The notes beneath the pieces are model-generated. The model did not search any database. It saw nothing but the letters and a program-made list of their open reading frames with translations, and was not told where the DNA came from. A program made the translations under genes and the position numbers. A stretch of DNA of 64,000 bases from Chrysomallon squamiferum. Its lineage: Eukaryota; Mollusca; Gastropoda; Neomphalida; Peltospiridae. Shown here piece after piece: positions 24,001-37,100 of this stretch. The stretch is from positions 11,918,976 to 11,982,975 of the forward strand of contig CM022665.1 of assembly GCA_012295275.1 (NCBI GenBank), written 5' to 3'. How positions within the stretch are numbered: position 1 is the stretch's first letter; the number at the start of each line of letters is the position of its first letter.

Positions 24001-27000
24001 TGTTGTCCTAAATCAGTGAACATGAAACCATAGTAACCAAACACATCCCCAGCAAAGAACTTCACATTGTTGAGACCACATATCTTGTTAATACGACATA
24101 AAGTAGCAGAAGGACAGCAGGTAACACACACAACATCAAAGTTTGTGAAAAAATCATCAGACTTGCTGTCAACTCCATCTGCATCGGCTGTCACTTCTAC
24201 CATTGGATTCAACATCTTCACCTTCTCTAATGATGCTTTGGCTCTCTGACATATTTTAATGAAATGAAACAATGATATAAACATGGATGATAAGAATATG
24301 AATTCTGGTATATTTAACACTTATTATATCAGTGTTTACCACATTGAGACATATTATGCCAGATATGGGGGCATGCTAAATGTACAAGAGGTATTTTGAA
24401 TATGATGTATTAAGAACAATTTTTTTCTGATTCCATTAATGTCTATGGCCAAGAAGTCCTGCTATGCAAAATAAATAATTTATTAAATATCTGTCTTGTT
24501 TTAATTTAAATTTAAAAAAAAAAAATAAAAAATAAAATATCATAACCAAAATAATTTAGGTAAGATCTTTTATTCATTATTTGAAGTATTTATATTTTAT
24601 ATTATACTTTTTAAAGAACTTTCATGATATATATTGTGCATAAAAATATTTCAGGGGTTGAGGTGGGTATGCACCAAAAAGGCTGAGAACTATTGCATTA
24701 TAAGCTTTTTGGTAAATATGGTATGTTATGTATGTGTATATGTATATGATTGCACATACATATTTGTATGCATATACGGAAGAAAGTTTTTCAATATATA
24801 CTGATAGTATTTATTATTAAAAAAACCAGGTTATTCATGTTACATTTTTGCCAACATCAGATCTGGTCACCAAGAATTGCGATGTCTCATCTTCTTTGTC
24901 CACCTGTCAAAAACAAAATTAAAAATCTCCAGTGACTGAAAGAATAAAAACATTAACAATAATATCATACATACATTGAAACTCCTCTAAAATGAATCTT
25001 CTGTAAACTGAAATTCCCTCAAATGTTTTTCTATTTTTTGGTTCCATGATATATACAGCTGTAATCATTGTAAATAATCCCTAAAAAACAAAAACTGTGT
25101 ACTCTTAATACTGAATGCACCATCTAGTCCTGCTGTGTTTAATACAAATTTTACCTATGAAAACTGAAATGTCAAAAACATGCAAGGTACACTGTCTGTT
25201 TAGACCATCCCAGTTAGCTGTCAAAATTGCAGACTTACAGGTTGCAAAGGTAACAATTCATGCTCAGTGTTGCATTTCTGGATTGTATTTAAGTATCAGT
25301 CTGATAGCTGAGTTCAATTATCCCTTGAAAAGCGTTTTTCATTCAGTTAATTCCTTAATGTTTTTAACAGAAATAAACTGTGTACTGTGCTTATTGGAAA
25401 TACAATTTGTACTGCTTTCCAAAGAATCTGTTGCTGGTAGTACTTGATGTGCTTGTGAAAATGACTCACTGCATTTTGTTTATTTGTATTCCCCAATTTT
25501 TGTTTTGCCAAATAAGTCATTCAGTTTACTATGGAAAATTTCAAAGTTATATCAATACCATTTCTTTTCCATATCCAGTATCAATATGTTGCAATTGTCA
25601 TTAAAAAGGTGTGATATTCAGCTGTCACTGGATGATAAAGTTCAAATTATTAGCAACTATGAAACATTAGACTTTAGAGTCATAAAATGATTTTTGGGGC
25701 ATTGGGAAATTGAGTACTGGCAACATACTCAAGAAAAGGGACATGTATAAATTGGGCTATAAAAATATAATGCAAATGGAAGTAAACAGACATTTAAAAA
25801 TGTAAATCTGACAAACTAAATGAACTCGTTTTTGGCAGTGATTTTGTCAAACTCATGCAAAAAACATTCCTGTCAGTGGCTACATATACATCTTGTAAAG
25901 GCTATTTCTTGAAACCTCAATAAACCAAATAAATGATTTGGTTAAAAGAGTGCTCGATTTAGAGGCCTTTCACTGTATAATAGATAGATAGATAATTAGA
26001 CAAATAGATACAGAGATAAACAGATAGATAAATACATATGACATTTATATTTAAAAACAACAGAGAAATACATGTATTTTTAATATATTTGAAAATAAAA
26101 TAAAGTCATTAGTTTACAGGATTAAAATTCTGTATTCTAAACAAGATTGATATAAAACTTAACTACAGAGAAGCTTTTATTTCATAATTAAAAAATATAA
26201 AACAATCCAAAAAAAAAGATGATCAAATAACAAATCTATGTTTTTACAGCTGTATTTGTATTTATTTTATAACACTGAAGAGTAGTTACAAATTTAGAGG
26301 TAATTATATATGGCATAAATACAATGAAAAAAAAATCTTCTAATTATATTTAATATACATATTTTTTTAATTTTCTACAGAGTAATATTATCCATATATA
26401 AAAAAAAATTTACAACTGAATAATGTTTATTGCAAAGATTCTAAAGCCTCATTCAATGAGATTTTAATTTTTTCAGCATGAAATAAAAAAGTCTCCATGC
26501 GTACTCACAAAATTATTTTATTCTTGTACTTTTTTTTATATCTACAGATTAATTTCAAAAAATAAAACAACCACTCTGAACCATGCATAATCTAATAGGT
26601 AATAGAAACAAATATACACTACAGTTTCCTACCACAGAACTGTCAAGTAATGTCAAAGACTTGATTCCTGATAACACTACATTTTTGGCAACTTCTGCTC
26701 CCAGACCCTTGACTCCAATCAGCAAAACTCGAGCAGCACGCAATCTGGAAAAAAAAAAAAAAAAAAAAAAAAAATAGAATTAATACAATAGTAAATATTC
26801 TATAATTTATAACAAAATGAAATCTCATTGGTTTCTAAGTAAATGTAAGATTACCAATAGTGTTTTGAATCATACCATTTAAAATGTGTTTGCCTGTTCC
26901 AATAAAATGTCTGCATTAATCTGATTTAATATGTCTGTAAATGTTTTTTTTTTTTTTTTTTTTTTACTGACTTTATTTTGTTTGGAAATTCCATCATCAT

Positions 27001-27534
27001 TATTATTATTTAATTCTGTATTTTGAAAATCACCACTTTCTAAAGATAATAATTTGATGTCCATTTGTTTAATAAATTCATACAATAATAATTATTAACA
27101 CTGCAGAAAAAATAGAATAATTATTCTACTACAAATGACCTTTTCATTAAGTCTGTTAGTATATTTTATTTTATATTTATTTCTATTAATTATTATTTCT
27201 TTGATCAAAACCTGTCACTCATGACTATAGAACACAGCTTGAGGAAACTGGTAAAATGTAATGTAAAATTGCTCCACCTTTTACGATTTATCAATAGCCC
27301 GCAGCATAACATTTTTATAATAATATGGTTGTGAAATATCCAAAACCCACTTTTTAATTGTATTCAGATTACCGTAATACAGAATAATACTGTAATTTGT
27401 AAAGAAACACAAAACTATACGATCATTTCAATTTCAAATATTTATCACCTTCTTTGTGCATCCAGTCCCCACAATCTTATTTGTCTATCATACAGTGCTG
27501 CTTCATCTTCGGTTATGTTTTGTTCTTTGCTCAT
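21080..27534 (-). CDS. SAE1: SUMO-activating enzyme subunit 1 (SAE1/AOS1)
   Basis: SAE1 pairs with UBA2 to adenylate SUMO and start sumoylation, mainly in the nucleus. Exons: 27449-27534, 26633-26744, 24844-24903, 23989-24245, 23357-23468, 22637-22742, 22117-22261, 21587-21656, 21080-21169. All are GT-AG and in phase, giving 345 aa, close to the usual SAE1 length. The N-terminus has the family signature YDRQIRLWGLDAQRR, then the nucleotide-binding Rossmann segment VLLIGVKGLGAEVAKN. Next come LNPMVEV, a CVTCC segment, the KFFAGDVFGYYGF block, a basic PPKKAKVEED linker in exon 5 that may serve as a nuclear signal, LQVDWS, CAIVGGVMGQEIIK, and the C-terminal HNNFFFYNG. SAE1 carries no catalytic cysteine domain (that is in UBA2), consistent with this length. 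The introns host a pogo-like element and a copied exon of the neighbouring gene. Confidence 0.96.
22429..22475 (-). pseudogene. Diverged copy of MIPOL1-like exon 1, inside a SAE1 intron
   Basis: The minus-strand reading LMQLVEVKENLEQ matches LMQMNELRDNLEQ of the true exon 1 (18926-19107). The donor and first intron bases (gtaggctctac) are identical in both places, so the copy is at DNA level; visible similarity extends over about 22370-22500. A TAG lies in the matching frame upstream, so the full exon is broken, but an ATG at 22473-22475 opens 15 codons whose donor phase fits exon 17576-18259. It is either a relic or an alternative first exon. Confidence 0.6.
24974..25975 (+). mobile_element. 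Decayed pogo/Tigger-like DNA transposon (Tc1/mariner superfamily)
   Basis: The ends are imperfect terminal inverted repeats. The left end begins CATTGAAACTCCTCTAAAA; the right end, reverse-complemented, begins CAGTGAAAGGCCTCTAAAT; 19 of the first 28 positions agree. Both ends are flanked by TA (24972-24973 and 25976-25977), the Tc1/mariner target duplication. Inside, about 25600-25800 on the plus strand reads LSLDDKVQIISNY and then, after a frame break, GKLSTGNILKKRDMYKLGY, which looks like the CENP-B/pogo N-terminal helix-turn-helix. No DDE catalytic core is visible, so this is an internally deleted, non-autonomous copy. It sits in the SAE1 intron between exons 26633-26744 and 24844-24903. 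Confidence 0.7.
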
Positions 27535-28846
27535 GGTGTTTTGATAAATTAACTGCATATCACACTAGGCTTTTCCTTTCAAATTCTGATGATCTGTTTC
27601 ACTTTTTCGCGGACTGTTAGAAATCAAACAGCAGAAAAAAAGAAGAGTTCAATGTTCTATTTTGAGATCGGGCATTATCGGATATATTCGTTCATTGTCG
27701 GAAAAACATGAGTGCGTCTGCATAAACCCACTGACTACTGCACACTTTTAAATGTTGACATATTTAAATTATTTAAATCCTAACTGTTGTTTGTGGACTG
27801 AATATTGTATGTTATTTATATGGTTGTAAGTTAAACCGATAACATATAGTTTTATGTGTTTTTGTAGAATAATCTAGTCAATAAGAGGAAAAAGAAGAAC
27901 CACCACAACAAATAAAACAATAATAATTCCAAATCAAATGATGATTTTACCAACATATTGCAATGAACAGCATATGATAGGACTCAAGATGCATAGAGTA
28001 ATGCCAGCAAAAAGCCTGTTACAACATCAGAAATTTTAATTGCAGCTCTAAGGTGACAGTTAATATAAAAAAAAAAAAAAAAAAAAAACCTGCAGGAGTC
28101 TTTTCGTGAACTATAGTGGACTGTATACTCACAAATTAACTTAAAAAAAAAAAAAAAGTTTTTGATAGGTTTGTAAAATATAGAAGTTTTTTTTTTTGGG
28201 GGGGGTTGTATATTTTGTAGGTTTTGTTTTTTGTTGGTATAGTTATTGTTGCTTTTTAAAGTCATGTTTTCACAATCTTAATATAATGTACGTGCACCTT
28301 ACCTGGATGTTTTAAATATTCAGTCTTCATTGTCTCTCGTTTAATCAATTTTCATGCAGACTGTTTTCATGCTACTAGTTGAGAACATCTGTGAAAACAT
28401 TTTTTCTATCTCATTAATGTTTAGCCTATTATCAGAAGTAAAGTAGGCCTACGTAAGCTAGAAAAAAAAAGTTCTTAATTAACTACAATTAATTTGTTAT
28501 TTTTAAAATGAAAACTATTTTCAAAATGGTCTTTTAAGATCTAGATCAGCAATTAAACACTAAATAAGTAACTTTAAATAATATATAAATGCAAATAGCA
28601 AGTAATTTATGGAAGTGAAATATATATTTTCCTCCCTCAAAAATATATTTTGGTCAGTGCCCTAAAATATAGAAAAACGCAGTCATTGCTTGCCGCTAGG
28701 TACAGTGACTGCATATATATATATGAACAAATTTGGGCTACTTGAAGACGCAAAATCCTTGATTCAAGCCATTTCCAGGCATCTTATTCCTAGTTCAGTA
28801 ATCATAACTTTTTATGATTTAATGTTCTTATTTTCTACTTTACCAG
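27535..28846. promoter_or_regulatory. SAE1 upstream region
   Basis: The sequence just above the SAE1 start (27535-27720) is richer in CpG than its surroundings and probably holds the promoter. Beyond it are A/T runs and a G-run (28198-28206). A minus-strand donor-like site lies near 28300. Confidence 0.35.
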
Positions 28847-28940
28847 GCAAGAGGTAGTATTTCGAAATCCATGTACACGAGAAATCACTAAACTAACACC
28901 AGAAGAATTAAAAGGAATTGGTAACAGTAGACATAAATGA
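28847..28940 (+). CDS. Probable terminal coding exon of an unidentified small gene
   Basis: After a pyrimidine-rich acceptor (ttttctactttaccag) there are 30 open codons ending in TGA: EVVFRNPCTREITKLTPEEL, then KGIGNSRHK. An AATAAA signal follows 58 nt after the stop (28998-29003). The composition is protein-like and unlike the A/T-simple flanks. It lies between the divergent starts of SAE1 and MAX, so its first exon would be expected between 27540 and 28840, possibly sharing the SAE1 promoter; I could not identify it. I do not recognise the family. A processed-gene fragment is an alternative. Confidence 0.4.
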
Positions 28941-28997
28941 ATTAATTCAATGGATATCGTTTCTATCGGAATAGAGATTTATATTTTATATTTTTTG

Positions 28998-29003
28998 AAT
29001 AAA
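28998..29003 (+). terminator. Polyadenylation signal AATAAA
   Basis: Canonical hexamer 58 nt downstream of the stop of the orphan exon 28847-28940. It is the main support for that exon being a gene end, although such hexamers are common in this AT-rich DNA. Confidence 0.35.
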
Positions 29004-30774
29004 ATCTTTGTATTAAAAAAAATAATAATTATTAAAAAAAAAAAATCGTCAATAACACACACAGTATTGGAAATAAATAGAAAATATTTTGTAAAGGCAA
29101 AAGCTCATGAATTAATGTTTTTTATTTTTTTTTTTTTTTTTTTTTTTTTATTATTATTTTTTTTTCCCTTAAGATACAAGGATGGTACGAACAAATTATC
29201 CCAAAACATTTGCCATACTTTCATACTAGGTTTATATATACGATTTCTCGCTAAGAACAAGTAAAATAGAAAACTAGGAATTAAATTTATATAAATAAAA
29301 GCGGATATGTGTCTGTATATTCGTACGAGCGTTCGCAGAAATATCTGACAAAAAGAGTCTTAAACGGGAGTGAATATGACAATGGTGGGGACCATGATGT
29401 CGGCAACATTTAGTGATGTCCACCATTTATGCAGTTTCCATCATTTCAACCGACTAAAGTCTTCGGCAAGCAAGCATAATTTATGTTAATTTAATAATGT
29501 AACACGTTTGGTTAGATGACGTCATAATACGTCATATGAAAAGAAGACCGTTTTAACAGTGAGCGTCTTGAACTATTTTTGAACAAAGATGTAATTAATA
29601 GTTTCACGGGACAGAAAACATGCAGTTAAGAGCAGTAAGAAAAATAGCTATTTTTATTTTATCCTTTGATTAAGAATTAATTTGCTTGAAGATTATAAAT
29701 ATTGTGTTAATAAATAGAATATTATATTATACAAAATAGTGGAAATATATACATTAGGTATGTTACAAACTAGAATTATTTTGGTTAGGATGTTCAAGAG
29801 CTGGAAAACATTTATTCATCCTTATTCCCAAAGGAAAACCAACAATGTTGTATACCCTGCTGCCAAACAATGATCTCAAATTGTTTACTCATTAATATTC
29901 TTTTTTCTTCTTCTATTTTTCCCCGGTTTTTTAAATTTCATCTATAATACTTTAATTTACTTTAAATGATCATTTTCTTGTTTAAAATAATAATAATAAT
30001 AAAATTAAATTAAAATAAATGTGGACTTTTTAAAACATCTAAAATGTTAGGAGGTATTTATTAATTTGTGACATACTGAATTAAATAGAAATACACTGGA
30101 CATGTTCCACATAACTTTACCTTTTAATGAACACTATTCAAATTATATTATTATAATTTATACACCACATCGTACATTTTAATAATACCTAATTCAACAA
30201 TATTAAAATGAAAAACAAAGAAAAAATATTAATTTAAGATAGGCCTATATCAGTTAATATGATTCCAACAAAGGATATTACATAGAATATCATCTTCCAA
30301 TTCATTAGCATAAATTCTACTGATGTTTTAAAAAGTGAAATATTAATGCATATATATATATAACAAATTAAAGTTTATATTTGGAAGAAAAAATCGATTA
30401 TATTCCAAATATTAATTTTAAAATTATGCATTTTGTTGTTTTTTTGTTGTTGTTGTTTTGGTTTTTTTTTTTTTTTTTTGCGAAATGGTGTTATATAAAT
30501 GTGTTATAATAAAAACAAATATTCAGAAACCTCAAACTTCCTATGATTAGGAAATGTACGGAAAGAACCGAACAATGTCAACAAAATATTTTGAACTTCG
30601 ACCTTTCTTGGTACAAGGTGAAGGTGCAAATAAGCAGATCTGAACTTAAGTTCCTTTTTTTAATATACAATTAATATACTGAAATTAAAATTTAACCAAA
30701 TTATACAAAACATAATCTTACAATTTCCTGTTGTATTAAAAATTTGTAAAGAAGTTCTAGATCTTTTTAGTCAG

Positions 30775-30780
30775 CACGTG
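30775..30780. promoter_or_regulatory. CACGTG E-box upstream of MAX
   Basis: A perfect CACGTG lies 87 bp before the MAX start codon, in the small CG-rich patch that looks like the promoter. CACGTG is the core site of MYC/MAX and USF/MITF-type factors, so self-regulation by MAX dimers is plausible. Confidence 0.45.
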
Positions 30781-30805
30781 GTTTGACCGCGTGGCGTTGT
30801 TTGGT

Positions 30806-30815
30806 CGCCATTTTG
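30806..30815 (-). promoter_or_regulatory. YY1-like site in the MAX promoter
   Basis: CGCCATTTTG, the reverse of the YY1 pattern CAAAATGGCG, about 50 bp upstream of the MAX start. YY1 sites often mark the start of TATA-less genes. Motif match only. Confidence 0.35.
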
Positions 30816-30866
30816 TGTGGTTTTTGGCGGAGAGCAGAGGGAAGTGCATGGGGCTTTGATCGCACA

Positions 30867-33609
30867 ATGAGCGATGAAGACAGAGATGTCGACGTAGAAA
30901 GTGACGTGAGTGAAAGAATGAATATTAAACTTTAATTTAGTATATAAATTGTTCATTCGTACATACTCCCCTAAGGGTCAGATTTGCTGTTAAAACTGAT
31001 CGGCAAGCGTTTGTACTTGCAGGGGGAAGACGATGATGGGAGTATCTATGGGATAGCTGATTCCCCAACCTCTGGATCCCAATCATCAGGTCCATTTTTT
31101 GATCAGGTAGTTTGAACCCATACATAATCTATATTTGCACCTTAATGATTAATTTTATTGCACTAATAACTTAATAGAAAGGCGTTTGACAGCTGAGCGT
31201 ATGCTAATGAGCCTGCTGTACTGTTACCACGTGACTTACCTGTCATAACACATCGGGTTCGTGTGCGCTTGTGTTTACCATGATACTCCATAAAAAGGAT
31301 TTGAGGTTTCTGTCCTTATAAATAGCAGTAATCATTAGGAAAACTAACATTAATCAGTTTTACAGTACGCTTTTTGTCATGTGTGTTTCATGCAACGGTT
31401 ACTAATTAGTACCATATAAACTGAAATGTTTACAGAATTCTGAATTGTTTGATAACACTAACGTGACTAAGTAATACTACTAATAGTAGCCAAACGGCCA
31501 GAATTTGTTCATAATGATAATCATGTATTTGCGGAATAATAATTTGTGTGCCCTTTATAGACTAATAAATTAATGACATAATCGTTCATTCATATAAATT
31601 ACTTTTAACATATGCTAAACTTTCTAAGAAGTTTACGTTTTTGAGGTTCATAATTAATATTTTTTATTATATTAAATTTAGAAGTAGTAGTTATTTTGCT
31701 ATTAAATACAAACGTTTTTTTTATTATTATTATTTTTGAATTGTTCTCTTGTATTTGTGCTGTATCAGGATTTTTTTTGTTTGGTTTTTAACATATATGT
31801 TTGAGATTAATTTTAGCAATTGTAACAAATGATTTATACAAGTTAAATAAGCATCTGACCAAAGGTATCTTGTATATATTCTTATTATTTTAGTTTTGTA
31901 ATGAAATTATTTTAAAGCTCAGAGTAACAGTTAAATTAATCTATGAAATGCATGCATTTGAGATAATATATACACTGAACCTGTGAAATTGCAAATTGAA
32001 AATATAGTTTGTTATTTTTGTATCCAAGACTAATTATATTTCTTGTTGTTGTTGATGTTAATAATCTAAGTTGGGGTTGAAGTTACACACTGAAAATTGT
32101 ATAATAAGATTTTTATGTAAATTTGTAATCATACATTACAAATACAAATTACACACACACACATTTTAGTGCACACAATTAGTTTAAAAATTAGATGTGT
32201 TAAATTTATTGTTTGTATTAGGTCAGAATTTAGTAAAAATATATAATGCAATTCAGTATCAGGAAGATTATGTGTTCTGGCATGTGTGACTGAAAAAAAA
32301 AGAACAAATTTTCAATGGCTGTTTTAACAGTACAAAGGGCTTTCAAATTGTTTGTTATTCTTTGGAGGTGTTATGCAAGGTCAGGCTAGTTTGTTATGTT
32401 TGACCTATTTATGTTCTGTGTGTTTGTATGTGTAATAACGTACATTGTGGACCAGTTGATTTGTTTGTAGTGGATTTCAATTATAATGATCATAGCAAGT
32501 TATTTATGGAGCACATGTAATCAGAATATTCTAAAAATAAACACAGTCAGCATTATTTTGGATGTTGTGATAGTGTTTATATCATTGCACTAATTATACA
32601 TTTATATCACTAAGCTTATTTCAATATCAGTGACTTACCTCTTGTAAGTACAAAATACATGTGATTTTTTTGGTCCTGAGCATTTATGGTATGCAGAGTA
32701 CATTATGATAATTATAAAAACAATTTTATTTAATTTTACTTATTTTTAAATATATATATTATTTTTTAATTCTATTTTATTTATTTATTTGCTTATTTAT
32801 TTTAATCTGCAATCTACAAGTTAAAAAGACAATGAACTTCAAATGTTAAAAGTAAATGATGTTACCATTAATTAAATCTGAAGATGAAATAATTCAACTT
32901 TTTTCATTTTTGACATAGTTGTCATTTGCTTAATATAATAGTATATGATGAAACTAACAGTAACATACTAATGACATAGGGGATACAAGATGGAAAATTT
33001 AGCAGAAAAAAAACAAAACAAATTACATACACCAAAACAAACTGACAAGGATATATATATGTTGTAAGAACTTTGTTATGTTACAGTCATGTTACATTAT
33101 AAATACTTTACAGGCAGAAAAGCGAGCCCATCACAATGCTTTGGAGAGGAAAAGGCGTGACCACATCAAAGAAAGTTTCCATAGTTTGCGGGATGCAGTC
33201 CCTTCATTACATGGTGAAAAGGTACATGTATGTATACAACTTTTCATTCTGGTATCCACAGCGTTAAATAGAGCTGTATTGCAGTTTTTCTCCACAATTT
33301 TGGTGGTAAGACTGTTTGTCCAGCTTTTTAAAACTAATTTCTTAAAACATTTGAAAAATATTATCAACACTAATGTTTGTTATTAATATTATTTCTGTAA
33401 TGTGTTATACCAAATGCAGATAAAAAGATTAAAATTGGATAGATTGGTTAATATTAAATCCACATTCATTTTTATTCATAATTTCAACCAAAAGAAGCAA
33501 ATATGTATTAATTTGTACTTGGAATTCTTTTTCAGAAACTGGTTAAAGAATCCCTGTTGGTTTTTTGTATCATGCTTCAAAGGTTAAGAAATGTTGAGCC
33601 CATAAAATA

Positions 33610-33640
<31 letters not shown>

Positions 33641-34163
33641 GATCAGTCTGATAGAGTAGAATGTATCATCTTTATGATTTATTAAGATAACACAAGGGAG
33701 TATAAGAACAAAAAAAGGATAGACTAATTTTTCACAGTTTGTTTCTCAACAGAATCAAATATCAAGAGCTCAGATCCTGAAGAAAGCTGCAGATTACATT
33801 CAGTTCATGCGTAGAAAAAATCACAGCCATCAACAAGACATAGACGACCTGAAGAGACAGAATGGAATCCTAGAACAACAAAGTGAGTTTTAATTCATTA
33901 AAAGAGGAGACAAAGGATACATTTTAAGTAATAGGAGTTATTGTGGAACAAAAATTAAAAAATCTCTTTATTTTATTTTTTTTCCAGTCCGAGCTCTGGA
34001 AAAGTCACGGGCTACTGGTCAGTTTGTATCTCAACCTTCTGGAGCTGTCAATCCCAAAGGTGGGCAGATCTCTGCATTTGATGGTGGCTCAGAATCTGAG
34101 AGCTCTGACCCTGAAGATCCAGCACGTAACCGATGTAAAAAATTAAAGACAGAACCCAGCTGA
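30867..34163 (+). CDS. MAX: MAX, bHLH-leucine-zipper partner of MYC and MXD
   Basis: MAX dimerises with MYC, MXD or MNT proteins and binds CACGTG E-boxes in the nucleus. Exons: 30867-30905, 31023-31106, 33114-33221, 33753-33882, 33988-34163; all GT-AG, in phase, 178 aa. The start [13 protein letters not shown] matches the acidic MAX N-terminus. Exon 3 holds the basic region ([14 protein letters not shown], with the His, Glu and Arg that contact the E-box) and helix 1. Exon 4 holds helix 2 and the zipper ([33 protein letters not shown]). Exon 5 ends with the family's [10 protein letters not shown] acidic/serine tail and a basic KKLKTEPS end. Exon 2 (84 nt, 28 aa, Gly/Ser-rich) sits where vertebrate MAX has its optional 9-residue exon, and skipping it keeps frame. 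MAX is convergent with FNTB. Confidence 0.97.
31228..31233. promoter_or_regulatory. Second CACGTG E-box, MAX intron 2
   Basis: CCACGTGAC, a good USF/MITF/MYC-type site about 120 bp after MAX exon 2. Motif match only. Confidence 0.3.
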
Positions 34164-37100
34164 GATTTCTCAAGCCTTCATCTGAGGCAGCAGAGATGTT
34201 AACGTTTAGCATGTTTGTTTTTATTTTTGTCAGATTTTTCATCAATTTTTGACCCCAGTTGGGTGCTAAGTTGACACTTTTAGGGCTTCATTTATTTTAT
34301 TTTAAATCTTTTTTTCTTTTTTTTTTTCTTTTTCATTGTTAATTAATCTTAGAATTTGGTATTTAACAAGAATTTTATGTGAGGCTGGACTATTTGAAAA
34401 AGTGTGATTATGGAATAATAGCAAACATCCAAGCTTGGTGACCATTTGAATCTTTTTACATGACAAAACAATTTAACAGTCAGTGCATTAATTATGTTCA
34501 CAACTGAAGGCTACCAGTTTTGACCTGTTAATACATTGGGAACCAGCTATTACCACAACTTTTCCTTTACAGTTTATACATTCAGAGATTAAAAATGTTA
34601 GTAATCACTTAATTATTTGTTTGGAAAACAATTGTGAAATAACTGATAAGTAATTCAACTGGTTAGAATCTACACCTGTATAAAAACAGCTAATAATGCA
34701 CAAAAATGACCAAATTTCCAGTACTGTGATTACTCAGTACACATTATTTTTGAAGTCAGAAATCCTTACTTTGAGAATAAAAAACAGAGAGAGAGAGAGA
34801 GAAGAAATCCTTTAATGGTGCCAGTGTTTATTAGAAATAAACATACAAAAATGGTAGCCTTTTTCTGTGAATACTTGAAATGATAATCTTTTGCTTGTTA
34901 CTTTTTTTGCTGTACTCTTCAACAGTCCATCCAAATACGCTGGACCAAGGTGCTGTATTTGTCACTGCAGGTTGTTCAGAAAAAGGAAAACCTGATTTTG
35001 CAAATACACATTTAATACTTAAAAATAAATAATTATCATTTATCAAGAGTGAGTTCTAATGAAGTATAAATACTTGATTATTTGTTAAACAGATCAAATT
35101 TGTCTAATTTCTTTCTTTCTTTCTTCCTTTTTTTTTTTTTACTTCTGAATATGTTTTCCTGTCATTTTAAAATGTGTATATGATAGTGCAAACAAAAGGC
35201 CTAAATAAATTTTGCATTCTTCCATGTGCCTGAACATAACCCAAGTTAATTACAAAAAGAAAGAAAGAAGCCCGAGCTGAATTTTTTTATTACTTCATGT
35301 ATAGAAAACTAAAAAAATTTCCAATTGATCTTCAGTCTTTTACTTAATAATATGCATGTTTGTTTTGTTTTCAAACCCAGTGTGGAAAATAACTTTATGA
35401 TAGAAGAGAACATTACTTTGTGCATCCTCATTTTATTTGCAGATGTTAATGTTAAAAAGTAAATAAATAACCATGTAGATATACAGCAAAAGCATTTAGG
35501 CTATTTATTTCCACCATCAGAGGCACATTTTCAGTGTAATTTTAAATTAATATAAATGCTCTTGTGACAATTTCACTTGACTGCAGACAGTATTTCTGGA
35601 CCCTTTATTTAGTCCATGCAAATCTGAAAGATCGCCAAAGACTAGTGGAACTGTATACGATGATAATTAACATTTAAAAAAAAAAAAAAAATGAAAAAAT
35701 CTTTTAAATAATATTTGTGTAAATCATCAGTTTTAAGTTGTTGCAGTTGATGCTCTATAAGACATGTTATGCATTGTAAAGGTAAACAGTTTTGGTCTTT
35801 GAAATTTAAGACTGAACAAGAGTTTTAAAAATATGTCTGGGAACATGTTAATTCTGTTGCCTTTATATTGTGTATATTTTGTATGGCATACTTGATTTTA
35901 TGAAATTGATGTGTGACCAGTGATCTCCATATTTATTTTATGCTCCATTTCTTAGGTATGAAGAATTTTTATTGTTTTCCTTACACATTTACATGTTCAA
36001 AATTCCACTGCATTTTCTTATTATTTTATTTAAGACAGTTTGATTTTAAATTATTTGTTTTCAATTATTTTTTAAATTCCCAGTTTTTAATATGTTAGAA
36101 ACAGAGCTGAACATAATAACAAACATTGCTTCTACTTATATTAAGATATTAGATCCTGTTTGAAGGCATGAATAATCTGAAGCTTATTTTCTTATTAGCA
36201 GTATCTTGTTAAATATGAAGGAATGTTTTGTCCAAAGGAATTTCATTGCTTTAGATACCTATATTGGCATTACAAAGAATACAGAATGACTGGCAAGGTA
36301 ATCTGAATTTCAAATAATTTTAATACATCAGCTACATACCTGATTTGTTTGTTGTTTCACAGGTAAAAAGTTGGTTCATAAAATTAATAACAAAGTTGTT
36401 TGGAACTCTTAAACACCATTCCTGCTTGTCACCTTTACAGAAATATGCATTAATATGGATTGGTAGGTCTTTTCATATTAATTTTGTTTAATTCACATGT
36501 GATATGAATGCCATGTGGAACATACTTGGTTTAAGAAGTGTTTCATTTTAATTGATCAGTTCCTTGGAAAGAATTTTTTCTTTCTTTCTTTCTTTTTTTC
36601 TGTACATATTTGAAAGTCTTTTCTTTATTTTTGTTGTGCACGAGATTTTTGTATTTAAAATACATTAAAATGAACACTGCTGAAACACAGACTGTTACAG
36701 CTTTCTATTTATTAAAAAGTTAAACACTATTATAAAATTTCTCCCTAAAAGATCCCCGAGACCAAACAAGATTAAATCTGAGAACTCAAGCTTTTGTTTA
36801 TAGGTAAATATTATAAAAGAAATGGAGCAGAAAATTAAAGTTTGTGTTAATTATGGGGAGCTTATTTGGAAAATTGAAATTCTGATTTTATAATACGTTT
36901 ACTGTTTTGGCAAGGTAATAACATTCTATATGGTAAGATATGAAATTGTTACAAAGCTAGAAATAAATGTGTTTATTTTCATTAATTTTTTCATTTGTTT
37001 TTTTAAACTGATGTCTGTATTTTTGTTATGAATATAGTAACTTATTTGTTGCATGATTTTGCAAGAGAAAAACAACAGGATGAGAAAAATAACCATATTA

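Noticed and set aside
27868-27915. Acceptor-like tgtttttgtag followed by a Lys-rich 15-codon frame and AATAAA
   Set aside because: Too short and A-rich; the only candidate upstream exon would need a 40-nt intron.
28281-28310. Minus-strand donor-like site (cag/gtaagg), possible SAE1 5' UTR exon
   Set aside because: No matching acceptor or transcript evidence.
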